Source of the DNA: Citrobacter amalonaticus
GTDB taxonomy: Bacteria > Pseudomonadota > Gammaproteobacteria > Enterobacterales > Enterobacteriaceae
Assembly (NCBI RefSeq): GCF_018252635.1
Contig: NZ_JAGTXM010000001.1
Span: forward strand, 248,122-312,121
DNA: 64,000 nucleotides
Direction: 5' to 3'
The translations under genes were made by a program, and so were the position numbers. Of the stretch, positions 1-10,681 are shown piece by piece. Under the pieces are notes generated by a model that was not told the DNA's origin, made no database searches, and worked only from the letters and a program-made list of their open reading frames with translations. Position 1 is the stretch's first letter, and each line of letters begins with the position of its first letter.

Positions 1-50
1 GGAGCCAGAATTTCTGCGTTCCCCGCTGATCTATATTGAGGGGTTGACGC

Positions 51-1331
51 TTGTTTGACCGTTATGACGCCGGTGAGCAGGCGGTACTGGTACACATCTA
101 TTTTTCGCAAGACAAAGATATGGAAGACCTCCAGGAGTTTGAATCTCTGGTCTCTTCCGCCGGTGTCGAAGCAATGCAGGTGATTACCGGTAGCCGTAAA
201 GCACCGCACCCGAAGTACTTTGTTGGTGAAGGTAAAGCCGTTGAAATTGCGGAAGCCGTAAAAGCGACAGGCGCAGCCGTCGTACTGTTCGATCATGCAT
301 TGAGCCCGGCCCAGGAACGTAACCTGGAACGCCTGTGTGAGTGTCGTGTTATCGACCGCACCGGCCTTATCTTAGATATTTTTGCGCAGCGTGCACGTAC
401 CCATGAGGGGAAATTGCAGGTTGAGCTGGCGCAGTTGCGCCATCTGGCTACGCGTCTTGTCCGTGGCTGGACCCACCTTGAAAGACAAAAAGGCGGGATT
501 GGTTTGCGCGGTCCGGGTGAAACCCAGCTCGAAACCGACCGTCGTTTATTGCGAAACCGTATATTGCAGATCCAGTCGCGCCTGGAAAAAGTTGAAAAGC
601 AACGTGAGCAGGGGCGACAGTCGCGCATTAAAGCGGATGTCCCGACCGTCTCGCTGGTGGGATATACCAACGCCGGAAAATCCACCCTTTTCAACCAGAT
701 AACCGAAGCCAGGGTTTACGCGGCAGATCAACTGTTTGCGACCCTGGATCCGACGCTGCGGCGTATTGACGTGGCGGATGTCGGGGAAACCGTGCTGGCG
801 GATACCGTTGGGTTTATCCGTCATCTTCCGCACGATCTGGTAGCGGCGTTTAAAGCGACCCTCCAGGAAACGCGTCAGGCGACACTGTTGCTGCATGTGG
901 TTGATGCAGCGGATGTGCGCGTGCAGGAAAACATCGACGCAGTGGATACGGTTCTCGAAGAGATCGATGCTCACGAGATCCCGTCCCTGATGGTGATGAA
1001 CAAGATCGATATGCTGGATGATTTTGAGCCGCGTATCGACCGTGATGAAGAGAACAAACCGATCCGTGTCTGGCTTTCTGCGCAGACAGGGGTTGGGATA
1101 CCACAGCTTTTTCAGGCTTTGACGGAGCGACTTTCCGGCGAGGTGGCGCAGCACACGTTGCGTTTGCCACCGCAGGAAGGGCGTCTGAGAAGCCGTTTTT
1201 ATCAGCTTCAGGCAATAGAAAAAGAGTGGATGGAGGATGACGGTAGCGTAAGTCTGCAAGTTCGCCTGCCGATCGTTGACTGGCGTCGCCTCTGTAAACA
1301 AGAACCGGCTTTGGAAGACTATGTGGTCTGA
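51..1331 (+). CDS. hflX: Ribosome-splitting GTPase HflX
   Basis: HflX is a GTPase that binds the 50S subunit and splits stalled or hibernating ribosomes, notably under heat stress. The 426-residue protein equals the E. coli length and is almost identical from recall. The N-terminal HflX domain fills about residues 20-190; the GTPase domain follows with G1 GYTNAGKST (204-212), G3 DTVGF (251-255) and G4 NKID (317-320). The start is a TTG at 51 with GAGGGG at 38-43 as ribosome binding site, matching the conserved N-terminus MFDRY. It would follow hfq, which lies just outside the window, and precedes hflK by 188 bp on the same strand. Confidence 0.97.
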   Translation: MFDRYDAGEQAVLVHIYFSQDKDMEDLQEFESLVSSAGVEAMQVITGSRKAPHPKYFVGEGKAVEIAEAVKATGAAVVLFDHALSPAQERNLERLCECRVIDRTGLILDIFAQRARTHEGKLQVELAQLRHLATRLVRGWTHLERQKGGIGLRGPGETQLETDRRLLRNRILQIQSRLEKVEKQREQGRQSRIKADVPTVSLVGYTNAGKSTLFNQITEARVYAADQLFATLDPTLRRIDVADVGETVLADTVGFIRHLPHDLVAAFKATLQETRQATLLLHVVDAADVRVQENIDAVDTVLEEIDAHEIPSLMVMNKIDMLDDFEPRIDRDEENKPIRVWLSAQTGVGIPQLFQALTERLSGEVAQHTLRLPPQEGRLRSRFYQLQAIEKEWMEDDGSVSLQVRLPIVDWRRLCKQEPALEDYVV

Positions 1332-1519
1332 TCTGACGGATATGGCCTGAAGATTTTTTCGCCTCTGTACCTTGTGAACGTTGAGCGGCAGAAAGGAGGC
1401 AAGTCCTGAAATGCTCTGGGCATAGTCCACTATGTGTCGGGCGTTGAGAGACATTGCCAACGCATCTGCAGCGCAAAAAACACAGGTATAGCATCGCATA
1501 ACAAATATGGAGCACAAAC

Positions 1520-2776
1520 ATGGCGTGGAATCAGCCCGGTAATAACGGACAAGACCGCGACCCGTGGGGAAGCAGCAAACCAGGCGGCAACTCTGAGGGA
1601 AATGGAAACAAAGGTGGTCGTGAGCAGGGGCCACCTGATCTCGATGACATCTTTCGCAAGCTGAGTAAAAAACTCGGTGGTCTGGGGGGCGGTAAAGGTA
1701 CCGGCTCTGGCGGCGGAAACTCATCGCAAGGCCCGCGCCCGCATCTGGGTGGACGTGTCGTCTCCATCGCGGCGGCCGCTATCGTCATTATCTGGGCGGC
1801 AAGCGGTTTCTACACCATCAAAGAAGCAGAGCGCGGCGTGGTGACACGCTTCGGTAAGTTCAGCCATCTGGTTGAACCGGGCCTGAACTGGAAGCCGACG
1901 TTTATCGACGAGGTTACGCCGGTGAACGTGGAAGCTGTGCGCGAACTGGCCGCTTCCGGTGTGATGCTGACGTCGGATGAGAACGTGGTGCGCGTTGAGA
2001 TGAACGTGCAGTACCGCATCACCGATCCGCAGAAATATCTGTTTAGCGTAACCAGCGCGGATGACAGCCTGCGTCAGGCGACCGACAGCGCCCTGCGCGG
2101 TGTGATCGGTAAATACACGATGGACCGTATCCTGACCGAAGGGCGTACCGTTATTCGTAGCGATACCCAGCGTGAACTGGAAGAAACCATTCGTCCGTAC
2201 AACATGGGTATTACCCTGCTGGACGTTAACTTCCAGGCTGCACGTCCGCCGGAAGAGGTGAAAGCGGCGTTTGACGATGCGATTGCTGCCCGTGAGAACG
2301 AACAGCAGTACATCCGTGAAGCGGAAGCGTATACCAACGAAGTTCAGCCGCGTGCGAACGGTCAGGCACAGCGTATCCTCGAAGAGGCGCGTGCTTACAG
2401 AACGCAAACCATCCTGGAAGCGCAGGGTGAAGTGGCGCGCTTCGCGAAAATTCTTCCGGAATATAAAGCGGCGCCAGAGATTACCCGCGAGCGTCTGTAT
2501 ATCGAGACGATGGAAAAAGTGTTGAGCCATACCCGTAAAGTGTTGGTTAACGACAAAGGTGGCAATCTGATGGTTCTGCCATTGGATCAGATGCTGAAAG
2601 GCGCGAGCGCGCCAGCGGCAAAGAGCGATAGCGGTTCGAACCTGCTGCGTCTGCCCTCCACGTCTTCTTCCAGCAGCAGCGGAGCAAGCAACACCTCGTC
2701 TACCAGTCAGGGCGATATTATGGACCAACGCCGCGCTAACGCGCAGCGTAACGACTACCAGCGTCAGGGGGAATAA
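1520..2776 (+). CDS. hflK: FtsH protease modulator HflK
   Basis: HflK is an SPFH/band-7 membrane protein that assembles with HflC into a large periplasmic cage around the FtsH protease and tunes its proteolysis of membrane proteins. The 418-residue product has a Gly/Asn/Pro-rich cytoplasmic N-terminus (1-75), one membrane segment at about 79-100, an SPFH domain, an Ala/Glu-rich coiled-coil region (about 250-310), and a low-complexity Ser-rich C-terminus (about 355-395). GGAG at 1509-1512 precedes the ATG by 7 nt. hflC starts 2 nt after the stop codon, so the two subunits are translated from one message. Confidence 0.97.
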   Translation: MAWNQPGNNGQDRDPWGSSKPGGNSEGNGNKGGREQGPPDLDDIFRKLSKKLGGLGGGKGTGSGGGNSSQGPRPHLGGRVVSIAAAAIVIIWAASGFYTIKEAERGVVTRFGKFSHLVEPGLNWKPTFIDEVTPVNVEAVRELAASGVMLTSDENVVRVEMNVQYRITDPQKYLFSVTSADDSLRQATDSALRGVIGKYTMDRILTEGRTVIRSDTQRELEETIRPYNMGITLLDVNFQAARPPEEVKAAFDDAIAARENEQQYIREAEAYTNEVQPRANGQAQRILEEARAYRTQTILEAQGEVARFAKILPEYKAAPEITRERLYIETMEKVLSHTRKVLVNDKGGNLMVLPLDQMLKGASAPAAKSDSGSNLLRLPSTSSSSSSGASNTSSTSQGDIMDQRRANAQRNDYQRQGE

Positions 2777-2778
2777 CG

Positions 2779-3783
2779 ATGCGTAAGTCAGTTATTGCGA
2801 TTATCATCATCGTGCTGGTAGTGCTGTACACCTCAATTTTCGTGGTGAAAGAAGGCGAGCGCGGAATTAAGTTCCAGTTCAGCAGCGTCGTGCGTGATGG
2901 CGACAAAAAGCCGTTGATTTATGAGCCAGGCCTGCACTTTAAGGTTCCGTTTATTCAGTCGGTGAAAATGCTCGACGCGCGTATCCAGACGATGGATAAC
3001 CAGGCCGATCGCTTTGTTACCAAAGAGAAGAAAGACCTGATTGTCGATTCTTATATCAAATGGCGCATCAGCGATTTCAGTCGTTACTTCCTGGCGACGG
3101 GCGGCGGCGATATTTCTCAGGCCGAAGTCCTGTTAAAACGTAAGTTCTCTGACCGTTTGCGTTCTGAGATTGGTCGTCTGGATGTGAAAGACATCGTCAC
3201 TGACTCTCGTGGGCGTCTGACCCTGGAAGTACGTGACGCACTGAACTCTGGCTCTGCCGGAACAGAAGACGAAGTCGCGACCCCGGCAGCGGATAACGCG
3301 ATTGCCGAAGCCGCTGAACGCGTTCAGACTGAGACCAACGGCAATGTGCCGGTGATCAACCCGAACAGTATGGCCGCATTGGGTATCGAAGTGGTTGACG
3401 TGCGGATCAAGCAGATCAACCTGCCAACCGAAGTGTCTGAAGCGATCTATAACCGTATGCGCGCTGAGCGTGAAGCGGTAGCGCGCCGTCATCGTTCGCA
3501 AGGTCAGGAAGAAGCGGAAAAACTGCGTGCGACAGCCGACTATGAAGTCACCAAAACGCTGGCGGAAGCTGAGCGTCAGGGGCGTATCATGCGCGGTGAA
3601 GGGGATGCAGAAGCGGCGAAGCTGTTTGCCGATGCGTTCAGTCAGGATCCTGATTTCTATGCCTTTATCCGTAGCCTGCGTGCTTACGAGAAGAGCTTCG
3701 AAGGCAACCAGGATGTCATGGTCATGAGCCCGGACAGCGATTTCTTCCGCTACATGAAGACACCGAATACTGCAACGCGATAA
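2779..3783 (+). CDS. hflC: FtsH protease modulator HflC
   Basis: Partner of HflK in the HflKC complex that surrounds FtsH hexamers. The 334 residues match the E. coli length. An N-terminal signal anchor (residues 4-22, very rich in Ile and Val) is followed by the SPFH domain starting at VVKEGERGI, and by a long charged helix (about 220-275) used in cage assembly. The gene starts 2 nt after hflK, indicating translational coupling. A hairpin terminator follows 31 nt downstream. Confidence 0.97.
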   Translation: MRKSVIAIIIIVLVVLYTSIFVVKEGERGIKFQFSSVVRDGDKKPLIYEPGLHFKVPFIQSVKMLDARIQTMDNQADRFVTKEKKDLIVDSYIKWRISDFSRYFLATGGGDISQAEVLLKRKFSDRLRSEIGRLDVKDIVTDSRGRLTLEVRDALNSGSAGTEDEVATPAADNAIAEAAERVQTETNGNVPVINPNSMAALGIEVVDVRIKQINLPTEVSEAIYNRMRAEREAVARRHRSQGQEEAEKLRATADYEVTKTLAEAERQGRIMRGEGDAEAAKLFADAFSQDPDFYAFIRSLRAYEKSFEGNQDVMVMSPDSDFFRYMKTPNTATR

Positions 3784-3814
3784 TATCGTCGCAACGGTTT
3801 TAGGTTAGACGCAT

Positions 3815-3856
3815 AAAACCACCGGCATCCTCAGGGATGCGGTGGTTTTCTTTTTA
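3815..3856 (+). terminator. Rho-independent terminator after hflC
   Basis: Arms AAAACCACCGGCATCC and GGATGCGGTGGTTTT pair with one bulged G and a TCAG loop, followed by TCTTTTT. It ends the hflX-hflK-hflC unit and stops only 2 nt before the yjeT ribosome binding site, so read-through may feed yjeT. Confidence 0.85.
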
Positions 3857-3869
3857 TAAAGGACGTCCG

Positions 3870-4067
3870 ATGAACTCAACAATCTGGCTCGCGCTTGCTC
3901 TGGTGTTAGTGCTTGAAGGTTTAGGTCCGATGCTTTACCCGCGAGCATGGAAGAAGATGATTTCTGCCATGACGCAGTTGCCTGAAAATACGTTACGTCG
4001 TTTTGGCGGTGGACTTGTGGTTGCGGGCATTGTGGTCTACTACATGTTGAGGAAAACGATTGGCTGA
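3870..4067 (+). CDS. yjeT: DUF2065 family small membrane protein YjeT
   Basis: A 65-residue inner-membrane protein of unknown function (DUF2065), conserved between hflC and purA in enterobacteria. Two hydrophobic segments are visible: residues 3-20 and about 43-61, separated by a basic loop with KAWKK-like character, here RAWKK. I chose the ATG at 3870 because AAGGA lies at 3859-3863 and the protein then equals the E. coli length; an in-frame upstream ATG at 3837 falls inside the hflC terminator hairpin and is unlikely to be used. Confidence 0.9.
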   Translation: MNSTIWLALALVLVLEGLGPMLYPRAWKKMISAMTQLPENTLRRFGGGLVVAGIVVYYMLRKTIG

Positions 4068-4111
4068 TCAAAAAACGTGCGAATTTAGCTGATTTTTGCA
4101 TGCAAAAAGTG

Positions 4112-4165
4112 CTGTATATCTGAAAAAGCGATGGTAGAATCCATTTTTAAGCAAACGGTGATTTT
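4112..4165 (+). promoter_or_regulatory. purA promoter and PurR operator
   Basis: A TAGAAT -10 element (4135-4140) has a weak -35 CTGTAT (4112-4117) at 17-bp spacing. Downstream, AAGCAAACGGTGATTTT (4149-4165) resembles the PurR box ACGCAAACGTTTGCGT and ends 5 nt before the purA start codon. E. coli purA is known to be repressed by PurR through sites in this region; the assignment here is by resemblance. Confidence 0.6.
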
Positions 4166-4167
4166 GA

Positions 4168-5469
<1,302 letters not shown>

Positions 5470-5488
5470 TTTTGGTTCGTGGCGCAGT

Positions 5489-5564
5489 GCCTGATGGCGC
5501 TGCGCTTATCAGGCCTACAGAGTGTACCAGGCCGGATAAGACGTAAGACGTCGCCATCCGGCTT
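5489..5564. repeat. REP pair (BIME) after purA
   Basis: Two imperfect palindromes of the enterobacterial REP family lie in opposite orientation: GCCTGATGGCGC...TATCAGGC (5489-5514) and GCCGGATAAGACG...CATCCGGC (5531-5562). Such pairs stabilise upstream mRNA or bind DNA gyrase or IHF in related bacteria. No other gene is visible in the 220-bp purA-nsrR gap. Confidence 0.85.
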
Positions 5565-5689
5565 AATCGTGCGTTAAATCCTCGCTTTTGTCCTTCTCAA
5601 GTGAAATAAATTAGCGGCCTGACAGGCGGCTGGTTTATCATCAATAGAAATAAGATGTATCCCGATTCCCCCTTTTCCCTGAGGTTGAT

Positions 5690-6115
5690 GTGCAGTTAAC
5701 GAGTTTCACCGATTACGGACTACGAGCGCTAATTTATATGGCATCACTCCCGGAAGGTCGCATGACCAGTATTTCGGAGGTCACGGACGTCTACGGCGTT
5801 TCTCGTAATCATATGGTCAAAATAATCAATCAACTTAGCCGGGCGGGCTTTGTAACTGCTATTCGGGGAAAAAATGGCGGGATCCGTTTAGGCAAAGCGG
5901 CAAATACCATTCGGATCGGCGACGTCGTGCGCCAACTCGAACCGCTGTCACTGGTGAACTGTAGCAGTGAGTTTTGCCACATCACCCCTGCCTGTCGACT
6001 CAAACAGGCGCTTTCTAAGGCTGTGCAAAGTTTTCTGACGGAGCTGGATAACTACACGCTGGCCGATTTGGTTGAAGAGAATCAACCGCTTTATAAATTA
6101 TTGCTGGTGGAATAA
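5690..6115 (+). CDS. nsrR: Nitric-oxide-sensing transcriptional repressor NsrR
   Basis: NsrR is an Rrf2-family repressor with an NO-sensitive iron-sulfur cluster; nitrosylation releases it from promoters of NO-detoxification genes such as hmp and ytfE. The 141-residue protein has the winged helix at residues 1-80 and the three cluster cysteines C91, C96 and C102. Start is GTG at 5690 with GAGGTTGAT upstream, as in E. coli. A half-site resembling the NsrR motif (AAGATGTAT, 5652-5660) lies 30 bp upstream and may mediate autoregulation. Its target ytfE, with a near-perfect NsrR site, is at 32 kb in this same window. Confidence 0.96.
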   Translation: MQLTSFTDYGLRALIYMASLPEGRMTSISEVTDVYGVSRNHMVKIINQLSRAGFVTAIRGKNGGIRLGKAANTIRIGDVVRQLEPLSLVNCSSEFCHITPACRLKQALSKAVQSFLTELDNYTLADLVEENQPLYKLLLVE

Positions 6116-6253
6116 TGAAGTCTAAAGTCTTTCACGTCGTATCGCGGCGGCAACTGAGCGACAAATTCGTCAGGAACGAATTTGAACAGCCGCAGGCTGG
6201 TCTTCGGTGAAAGACGACGGAATTCCACCGGAGCTGACAATGGAGAAACCTCA

Positions 6254-8692
6254 ATGTCACAAGATCCTTTCCAGGAACGCGAAGCTGAAAAGTACGAAAA
6301 TCCTATCCCAAGCCGGGAATTTATCCTCGAACATTTAACAAAACGCGAAAAACCGGCCAGCCGCGATGAGCTGGCGGTAGAACTGAATATTGAAGGCGAA
6401 GAACAGCATGAGGCCCTGCGCCGTCGTCTGCGCGCGATGGAGCGTGACGGACAGCTGGTCTTCACCCGTCGCCAGTGCTATGCGCTGCCGGAACGTCTCG
6501 ATCTGCTAAAAGGTACCGTTATTGGCCACCGTGATGGCTACGGCTTTCTGCGCGTCGAAGGACGTAAAGACGATTTATATCTCTCCAGCGAGCAGATGAA
6601 AACCTGTATCCATGGCGATCAGGTGCTGGCGCAACCGCTGGGCGCGGATCGTAAAGGTCGCCGCGAAGCGCGTATCGTGCGTATTCTGGTCCCCAAAACC
6701 AGCCAGATTGTCGGTCGTTATTTTACCGATGCGGGCGTCGGATTTGTGGTCCCTGATGACAGCCGCCTGAGCTTCGATATTTTGATCCCGCCTGAGGACG
6801 TCATGGGCGCACGCATGGGCTTCGTGGTAGTGGTTGAACTCACCCAGCGCCCGACGCGTCGCACCAAAGCCGTGGGTAAAATCGTCGAAGTGCTGGGCGA
6901 TAACATGGGCACCGGGATGGCTGTCGACATGGCGCTGCGAACCCATGAAATCCCGTATATCTGGCCCGCCGCCGTTGAAAAGCAGGTTGCCGGCCTGAAA
7001 GAAGAAGTGCCTGAAGAAGCCAAAGTCGGTCGTGTTGATTTGCGTGATTTGCCGCTGGTCACTATCGACGGCGAAGATGCCCGCGACTTTGATGATGCGG
7101 TCTATTGCGAGAAGAAACGCGGTGGCGGCTGGCGTTTATGGGTGGCGATTGCCGACGTGAGTTATTACGTCCGTCCGCCAACACCTCTGGACCAGGAAGC
7201 CCGTAATCGCGGCACCTCGGTGTACTTCCCGTCACAGGTAGTGCCAATGCTGCCGGAAGTGCTCTCAAACGGTTTGTGCTCACTGAACCCACAGGTTGAC
7301 CGTCTGTGCATGGTCTGCGAAATGACTGTATCCACCAAAGGTCGTCTGACGGGGTATAAATTCTATGAAGCGGTGATGAGCTCGCACGCGCGTCTGACCT
7401 ACACCAAGGTCTGGCATATGTTGCAGGGCGATCAGGATCTGCGCGAGCAGTATGCGCCGCTGGTTAAGCATATCGAGGAGCTACACAATCTCTATAAAGT
7501 GCTGGATAAAGCCCGTGAAGAGCGCGGCGGCATCTCGTTTGAGAGTGAAGAAGCGAAGTTCATTTTCAACGCGGAACGCCGAATCGAGCGTATAGAGCAG
7601 ACTCAACGTAACGATGCGCACAAGCTGATTGAAGAGTGCATGATTTTGGCGAATATTTCGGCGGCGCGTTTCGTCGAGAAAGCCCAGGAGCCCGCGCTGT
7701 TCCGTATTCACGACAAGCCGACCACCGAGGCGATCACCTCTTTCCGTTCTGTTCTGGCGGAACTGGGGCTGGAACTGCCGGGCGGCAACAAACCGGAACC
7801 GCGTGACTATGCGGAACTGCTGGAATCGGTAGCCGACCGTCCCGATGCTGAAATGCTACAAACCATGCTGCTGCGGTCGATGAAACAGGCGATTTACGAT
7901 CCGGAAAACCGCGGCCACTTTGGTCTGGCGCTCCAGTCGTATGCGCACTTTACCTCGCCAATCCGTCGTTATCCGGATCTCTCCCTGCACCGCGCCATTA
8001 AGTATCTGCTGGCGAAAGAGCAGGGCCATAAGGGCAACACCACCGAGACGGGCGGCTATCACTATTCGATGGAAGAGATGCTGCAACTGGGTCAGCACTG
8101 TTCGATGACTGAACGTCGCGCGGATGAAGCAACCCGTGACGTCGCTGACTGGCTGAAGTGCGACTTTATGCTGGATCAGGTTGGCAATATCTTTAAAGGC
8201 GTGATTGCCAGCGTCACCGGCTTTGGCTTCTTTGTGCGTCTGGACGAACTGTTCATCGATGGTCTGGTGCATGTCTCCTCGCTGGATAACGACTACTACC
8301 GTTTTGACCAGGTGGGGCAACGCCTGACCGGTGAATCGAGCGGTCAGACTTATCGTCTGGGCGATCGCGTGGAAGTGAAGGTCGAAGCTGTGAACATGGA
8401 TGAGCGTAAAATCGACTTTAGCCTGATCTCCAGCGAGCGTGCGCCGCGTAACGAAGGTAAAACGGCGCGCGAAAGAGCGAAGAAAGGCGATGCAGGCAAT
8501 AAAACCGGGCGTCGTCGTCAGGTCGGCAAAAAAGTGAATTTCGAGCCTGACAGCGCGTTCCGCGGCGAGAAGAAGCAAAAGCCAAAGGCGGCGAAGAAAG
8601 AGGCCAGAAAAGCGAAAAAGCCTTCTGAGAAAACGCAAAAAATAGCGGCGGCGACAAAAGCAAAGCGCGCAGCTAAAAAGAAACCCGCTTAG
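6254..8692 (+). CDS. rnr: Exoribonuclease R
   Basis: RNase R is a processive 3'-5' hydrolytic exoribonuclease of the RNB family that degrades structured RNA and takes part in rRNA quality control, trans-translation and cold adaptation. The 812-residue product has an N-terminal winged-helix region, two cold-shock domains, the RNB catalytic domain with the metal-binding cluster [10 protein letters not shown] near residues 268-278, an S1 domain near 640-730, and a Lys-rich tail. The ATG at 6254 preceded by GGAG is chosen over in-frame upstream codons because [10 protein letters not shown] is the conserved N-terminus. It lies 138 bp after nsrR and ends in its own terminator, unlike E. coli where rlmB follows directly. 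Confidence 0.97.
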   Translation: MSQDPFQEREAEKYENPIPSREFILEHLTKREKPASRDELAVELNIEGEEQHEALRRRLRAMERDGQLVFTRRQCYALPERLDLLKGTVIGHRDGYGFLRVEGRKDDLYLSSEQMKTCIHGDQVLAQPLGADRKGRREARIVRILVPKTSQIVGRYFTDAGVGFVVPDDSRLSFDILIPPEDVMGARMGFVVVVELTQRPTRRTKAVGKIVEVLGDNMGTGMAVDMALRTHEIPYIWPAAVEKQVAGLKEEVPEEAKVGRVDLRDLPLVTIDGEDARDFDDAVYCEKKRGGGWRLWVAIADVSYYVRPPTPLDQEARNRGTSVYFPSQVVPMLPEVLSNGLCSLNPQVDRLCMVCEMTVSTKGRLTGYKFYEAVMSSHARLTYTKVWHMLQGDQDLREQYAPLVKHIEELHNLYKVLDKAREERGGISFESEEAKFIFNAERRIERIEQTQRNDAHKLIEECMILANISAARFVEKAQEPALFRIHDKPTTEAITSFRSVLAELGLELPGGNKPEPRDYAELLESVADRPDAEMLQTMLLRSMKQAIYDPENRGHFGLALQSYAHFTSPIRRYPDLSLHRAIKYLLAKEQGHKGNTTETGGYHYSMEEMLQLGQHCSMTERRADEATRDVADWLKCDFMLDQVGNIFKGVIASVTGFGFFVRLDELFIDGLVHVSSLDNDYYRFDQVGQRLTGESSGQTYRLGDRVEVKVEAVNMDERKIDFSLISSERAPRNEGKTARERAKKGDAGNKTGRRRQVGKKVNFEPDSAFRGEKKQKPKAAKKEARKAKKPSEKTQKIAAATKAKRAAKKKPA

Positions 8693-8703
8693 TCATCGTT
8701 TCT

Positions 8704-8739
8704 AATAACCCCTTCCATGCGGAGGGGTTATTCTTTTTT
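8704..8739 (+). terminator. Rho-independent terminator after rnr
   Basis: Perfect arms AATAACCCCT (8704-8713) and AGGGGTTATT (8723-8732) are followed by CTTTTTTG. It isolates nsrR-rnr from the accessory block that follows. Confidence 0.9.
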
Positions 8740-8902
8740 GTCGTAAGTCATTCCACAAAAATATATGTAATCCCGTCAACGCTCCTTTTCTCTTACTTAT
8801 TCATTTTTCAGTAATCGTTATTTATTCTTTTTGATTAGCCATCTTCGACAGATGTGTATAGTGAATTTCACTTTTTAAAATCCTTAATAGCAAGGAGCAC
8901 TT

Positions 8903-9907
8903 ATGCATCTGGCTCGTTTCCCAAGAGTTTCTCTGGGCCATTTCCCCACGCCGCTGGAACCGCTAAATAATTTAAGTAAATTATTAGGTGGCCCTCAAAT
9001 ATGGATTAAACGTGACGACGCGACAGGCCTGGCAAGCGGCGGGAATAAAACCCGCAAGCTGGAGTTTCTTCTGGCAGAGGCACTGGAGAAAAAAGCCGAT
9101 GTGGTCATTACCCAAGGGGCGACACAATCAAACCATGTCCGTCAGACAATTGCAGGTGCGGCAAAGCTTGGATTAAAAGCGAAAGCGCTGTTGGAAAAAC
9201 GCGTGACTGATTTTGGTGAAGATTATCAGCGTTCGGGCAATGTGTTACTCGATAACTTGCTGGGAGGGGAAATCGTTGCCCATCTGCCTGGTGGCACGGA
9301 TATGCAGCAGGCGATGGAAGAATATGCCGCAACGTTGCGTGAGCAAGGGTACAACCCGTATGTCATTCCGGGAGGCGGGTCAAACCCAACGGGGGCGCTG
9401 GGTTATGTTGCCTGTGCAGAAGAGCTACTGTATCAGTCATCCGAACGCCGACTGCGTATTGATCATGTCGTCCATGCCACGGGCAGTACCGGTACGCAGG
9501 CGGGATTAGTGGCGGGCTTTACGGCAACCCACAGCCCTATTCCCGTGCTGGGTATCAGCGTGCGCGCACCTAAAGCAAAACAGGAAGAGAACGTGTGGAA
9601 TCTGGCTTCTCGCACGCTGGAACGGCTTGGTGTGCCGGGAGCGTTGTCACGTCACGCGGTCATGGTGAATAGTGATTATGTTGGCGATGGGTACGGTTTG
9701 CCGACGGAAGGGACACTGGAAGCGCTGACGTTGCTGGCTCGCCATGAAGGTATTTTGCTTGATCCCGTTTACTCCGCAAAAGGGATGGCGGGGTTGATTG
9801 ACCTGATTCGTAAAGGTCACTTCCGACGGGATGAGAACATTGTCTTTATCCATACCGGGGGATCCGCGGGGCTATTTGGTTACCGACAGGCGCTGGAACA
9901 TGGCTAA
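8903..9907 (+). CDS. PLP-dependent L-cysteate sulfo-lyase / D-cysteine desulfhydrase family enzyme
   Basis: A 334-residue fold-type II PLP enzyme of the ACC deaminase/D-cysteine desulfhydrase family. [10 protein letters not shown] carries the likely PLP lysine K49; [12 protein letters not shown] (near 90-100) is the substrate-side Ser/Asn loop; [10 protein letters not shown] (near 192-201) is the phosphate-binding loop. Family members release H2S from D-cysteine (DcyD) or sulfite from L-cysteate (CuyA), both giving pyruvate and ammonia. The N-terminus [19 protein letters not shown] looks to me, from recall, closer to CuyA than to DcyD, and the TauABC-like importer downstream favours a sulfonate substrate. 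Substrate is unproven. GCAAGGAGCAC provides a strong ribosome binding site. The racemase gene overlaps its end by 8 nt. Confidence 0.85.
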   Translation: MHLARFPRVSLGHFPTPLEPLNNLSKLLGGPQIWIKRDDATGLASGGNKTRKLEFLLAEALEKKADVVITQGATQSNHVRQTIAGAAKLGLKAKALLEKRVTDFGEDYQRSGNVLLDNLLGGEIVAHLPGGTDMQQAMEEYAATLREQGYNPYVIPGGGSNPTGALGYVACAEELLYQSSERRLRIDHVVHATGSTGTQAGLVAGFTATHSPIPVLGISVRAPKAKQEENVWNLASRTLERLGVPGALSRHAVMVNSDYVGDGYGLPTEGTLEALTLLARHEGILLDPVYSAKGMAGLIDLIRKGHFRRDENIVFIHTGGSAGLFGYRQALEHG

Positions 9908-10607
9908 GCCATTCCTGCTTGGCGTGCTGGGGGGAATGGGGCCCCTTGCGACGCTGAACTTTCAACGTCGCTTGCTGGACGCTACGCCTGCGCAACGCGA
10001 TCAGCAGCAGATCCCCATGGTCGTCTGGAATGTGCCACAAATCGCAGATCGCCAGCAAGCGCTGGCAGGAACAGGACCGTCACCCCTTCCACAATTGCTA
10101 TACGGTATCAGGATGTTAAATCAGGCGGGAGCAAGCCATATTGCAATCCCTTGTAATACGGCACACCACTGGTATGACGCGCTCAGTGAAGTGAGCAACG
10201 CGCCCATCCTGCATATCGTTGAGGCCACGCTGGACGCACTGGCTCAGTCTGATGACAAACCTTCGCGAGTGGGTATTATCGCGACAAAAGGTACGCTGGA
10301 TGCGGGCTGGTATCAGCGCAGCCTGGCAGCGCAAGGCATTGAGACGCTGGAGCCAACAGCAGAGGAACTGACACAGTGGTTCGTGCCTGGTTGTTATGCC
10401 GTCAAACGCGGCGCGCTGGTTGAAGGCGGGGAGCTGCTGGCGCGACAGGCGAATGCACTGTTTGAGCGCGGCGCGCAAAAGCTGGTGCTGGCCTGCACAG
10501 AAGTGCCTGTTGCGCTTGAGGCGATCAATACTCCCTTTCACCATCTGACGTATGACCCGGCTCAGGCACTGGCGGAACGATGTTCGCAGTTATGGCAAAT
10601 TCAATAA
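9900..10607 (+). CDS. Aspartate/glutamate racemase family protein
   Basis: A 235-residue cofactor-independent racemase of the Asp/Glu/hydantoin racemase superfamily (RacX/YgeA type). The N-terminal [11 protein letters not shown] motif and the two catalytic cysteines are intact: PCNTAH with C85 and ACTEVP with C199, one for each proton-transfer direction. The ATG at 9900 lies inside the end of the preceding lyase gene (8-nt overlap), indicating tight translational coupling and a joint function. I infer that it interconverts D and L forms of the amino-acid substrate (for example cysteate or cysteine) so that the lyase can use both; plain aspartate racemization is the alternative. Confidence 0.85.
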   Translation: MAKPFLLGVLGGMGPLATLNFQRRLLDATPAQRDQQQIPMVVWNVPQIADRQQALAGTGPSPLPQLLYGIRMLNQAGASHIAIPCNTAHHWYDALSEVSNAPILHIVEATLDALAQSDDKPSRVGIIATKGTLDAGWYQRSLAAQGIETLEPTAEELTQWFVPGCYAVKRGALVEGGELLARQANALFERGAQKLVLACTEVPVALEAINTPFHHLTYDPAQALAERCSQLWQIQ

Positions 10608-10681
10608 CGTCTTAAATAAATTTAGGTGTAGTCCGCTACGATGCCGGACTCAATATTCGGATTCATCAAAGGATAAATAAA

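Noticed and set aside
546-1724. Long open frame of 392 codons on the minus strand across hflX and hflK
   Set aside because: It lies antisense to two certain genes, has no ribosome binding site and no recognisable domain; it is a by-product of codon bias.
6182-6253. 24-codon N-terminal extension of rnr
   Set aside because: The conserved N-terminus MSQDPFQ and the GGAG site support the start at 6254.
8831-8862. TTGATT/TATAGT as promoter of the lyase operon
   Set aside because: The spacer is 20 bp; too long to call without an activator. The region is AT-rich and may still hold a CysB/Cbl-dependent promoter.
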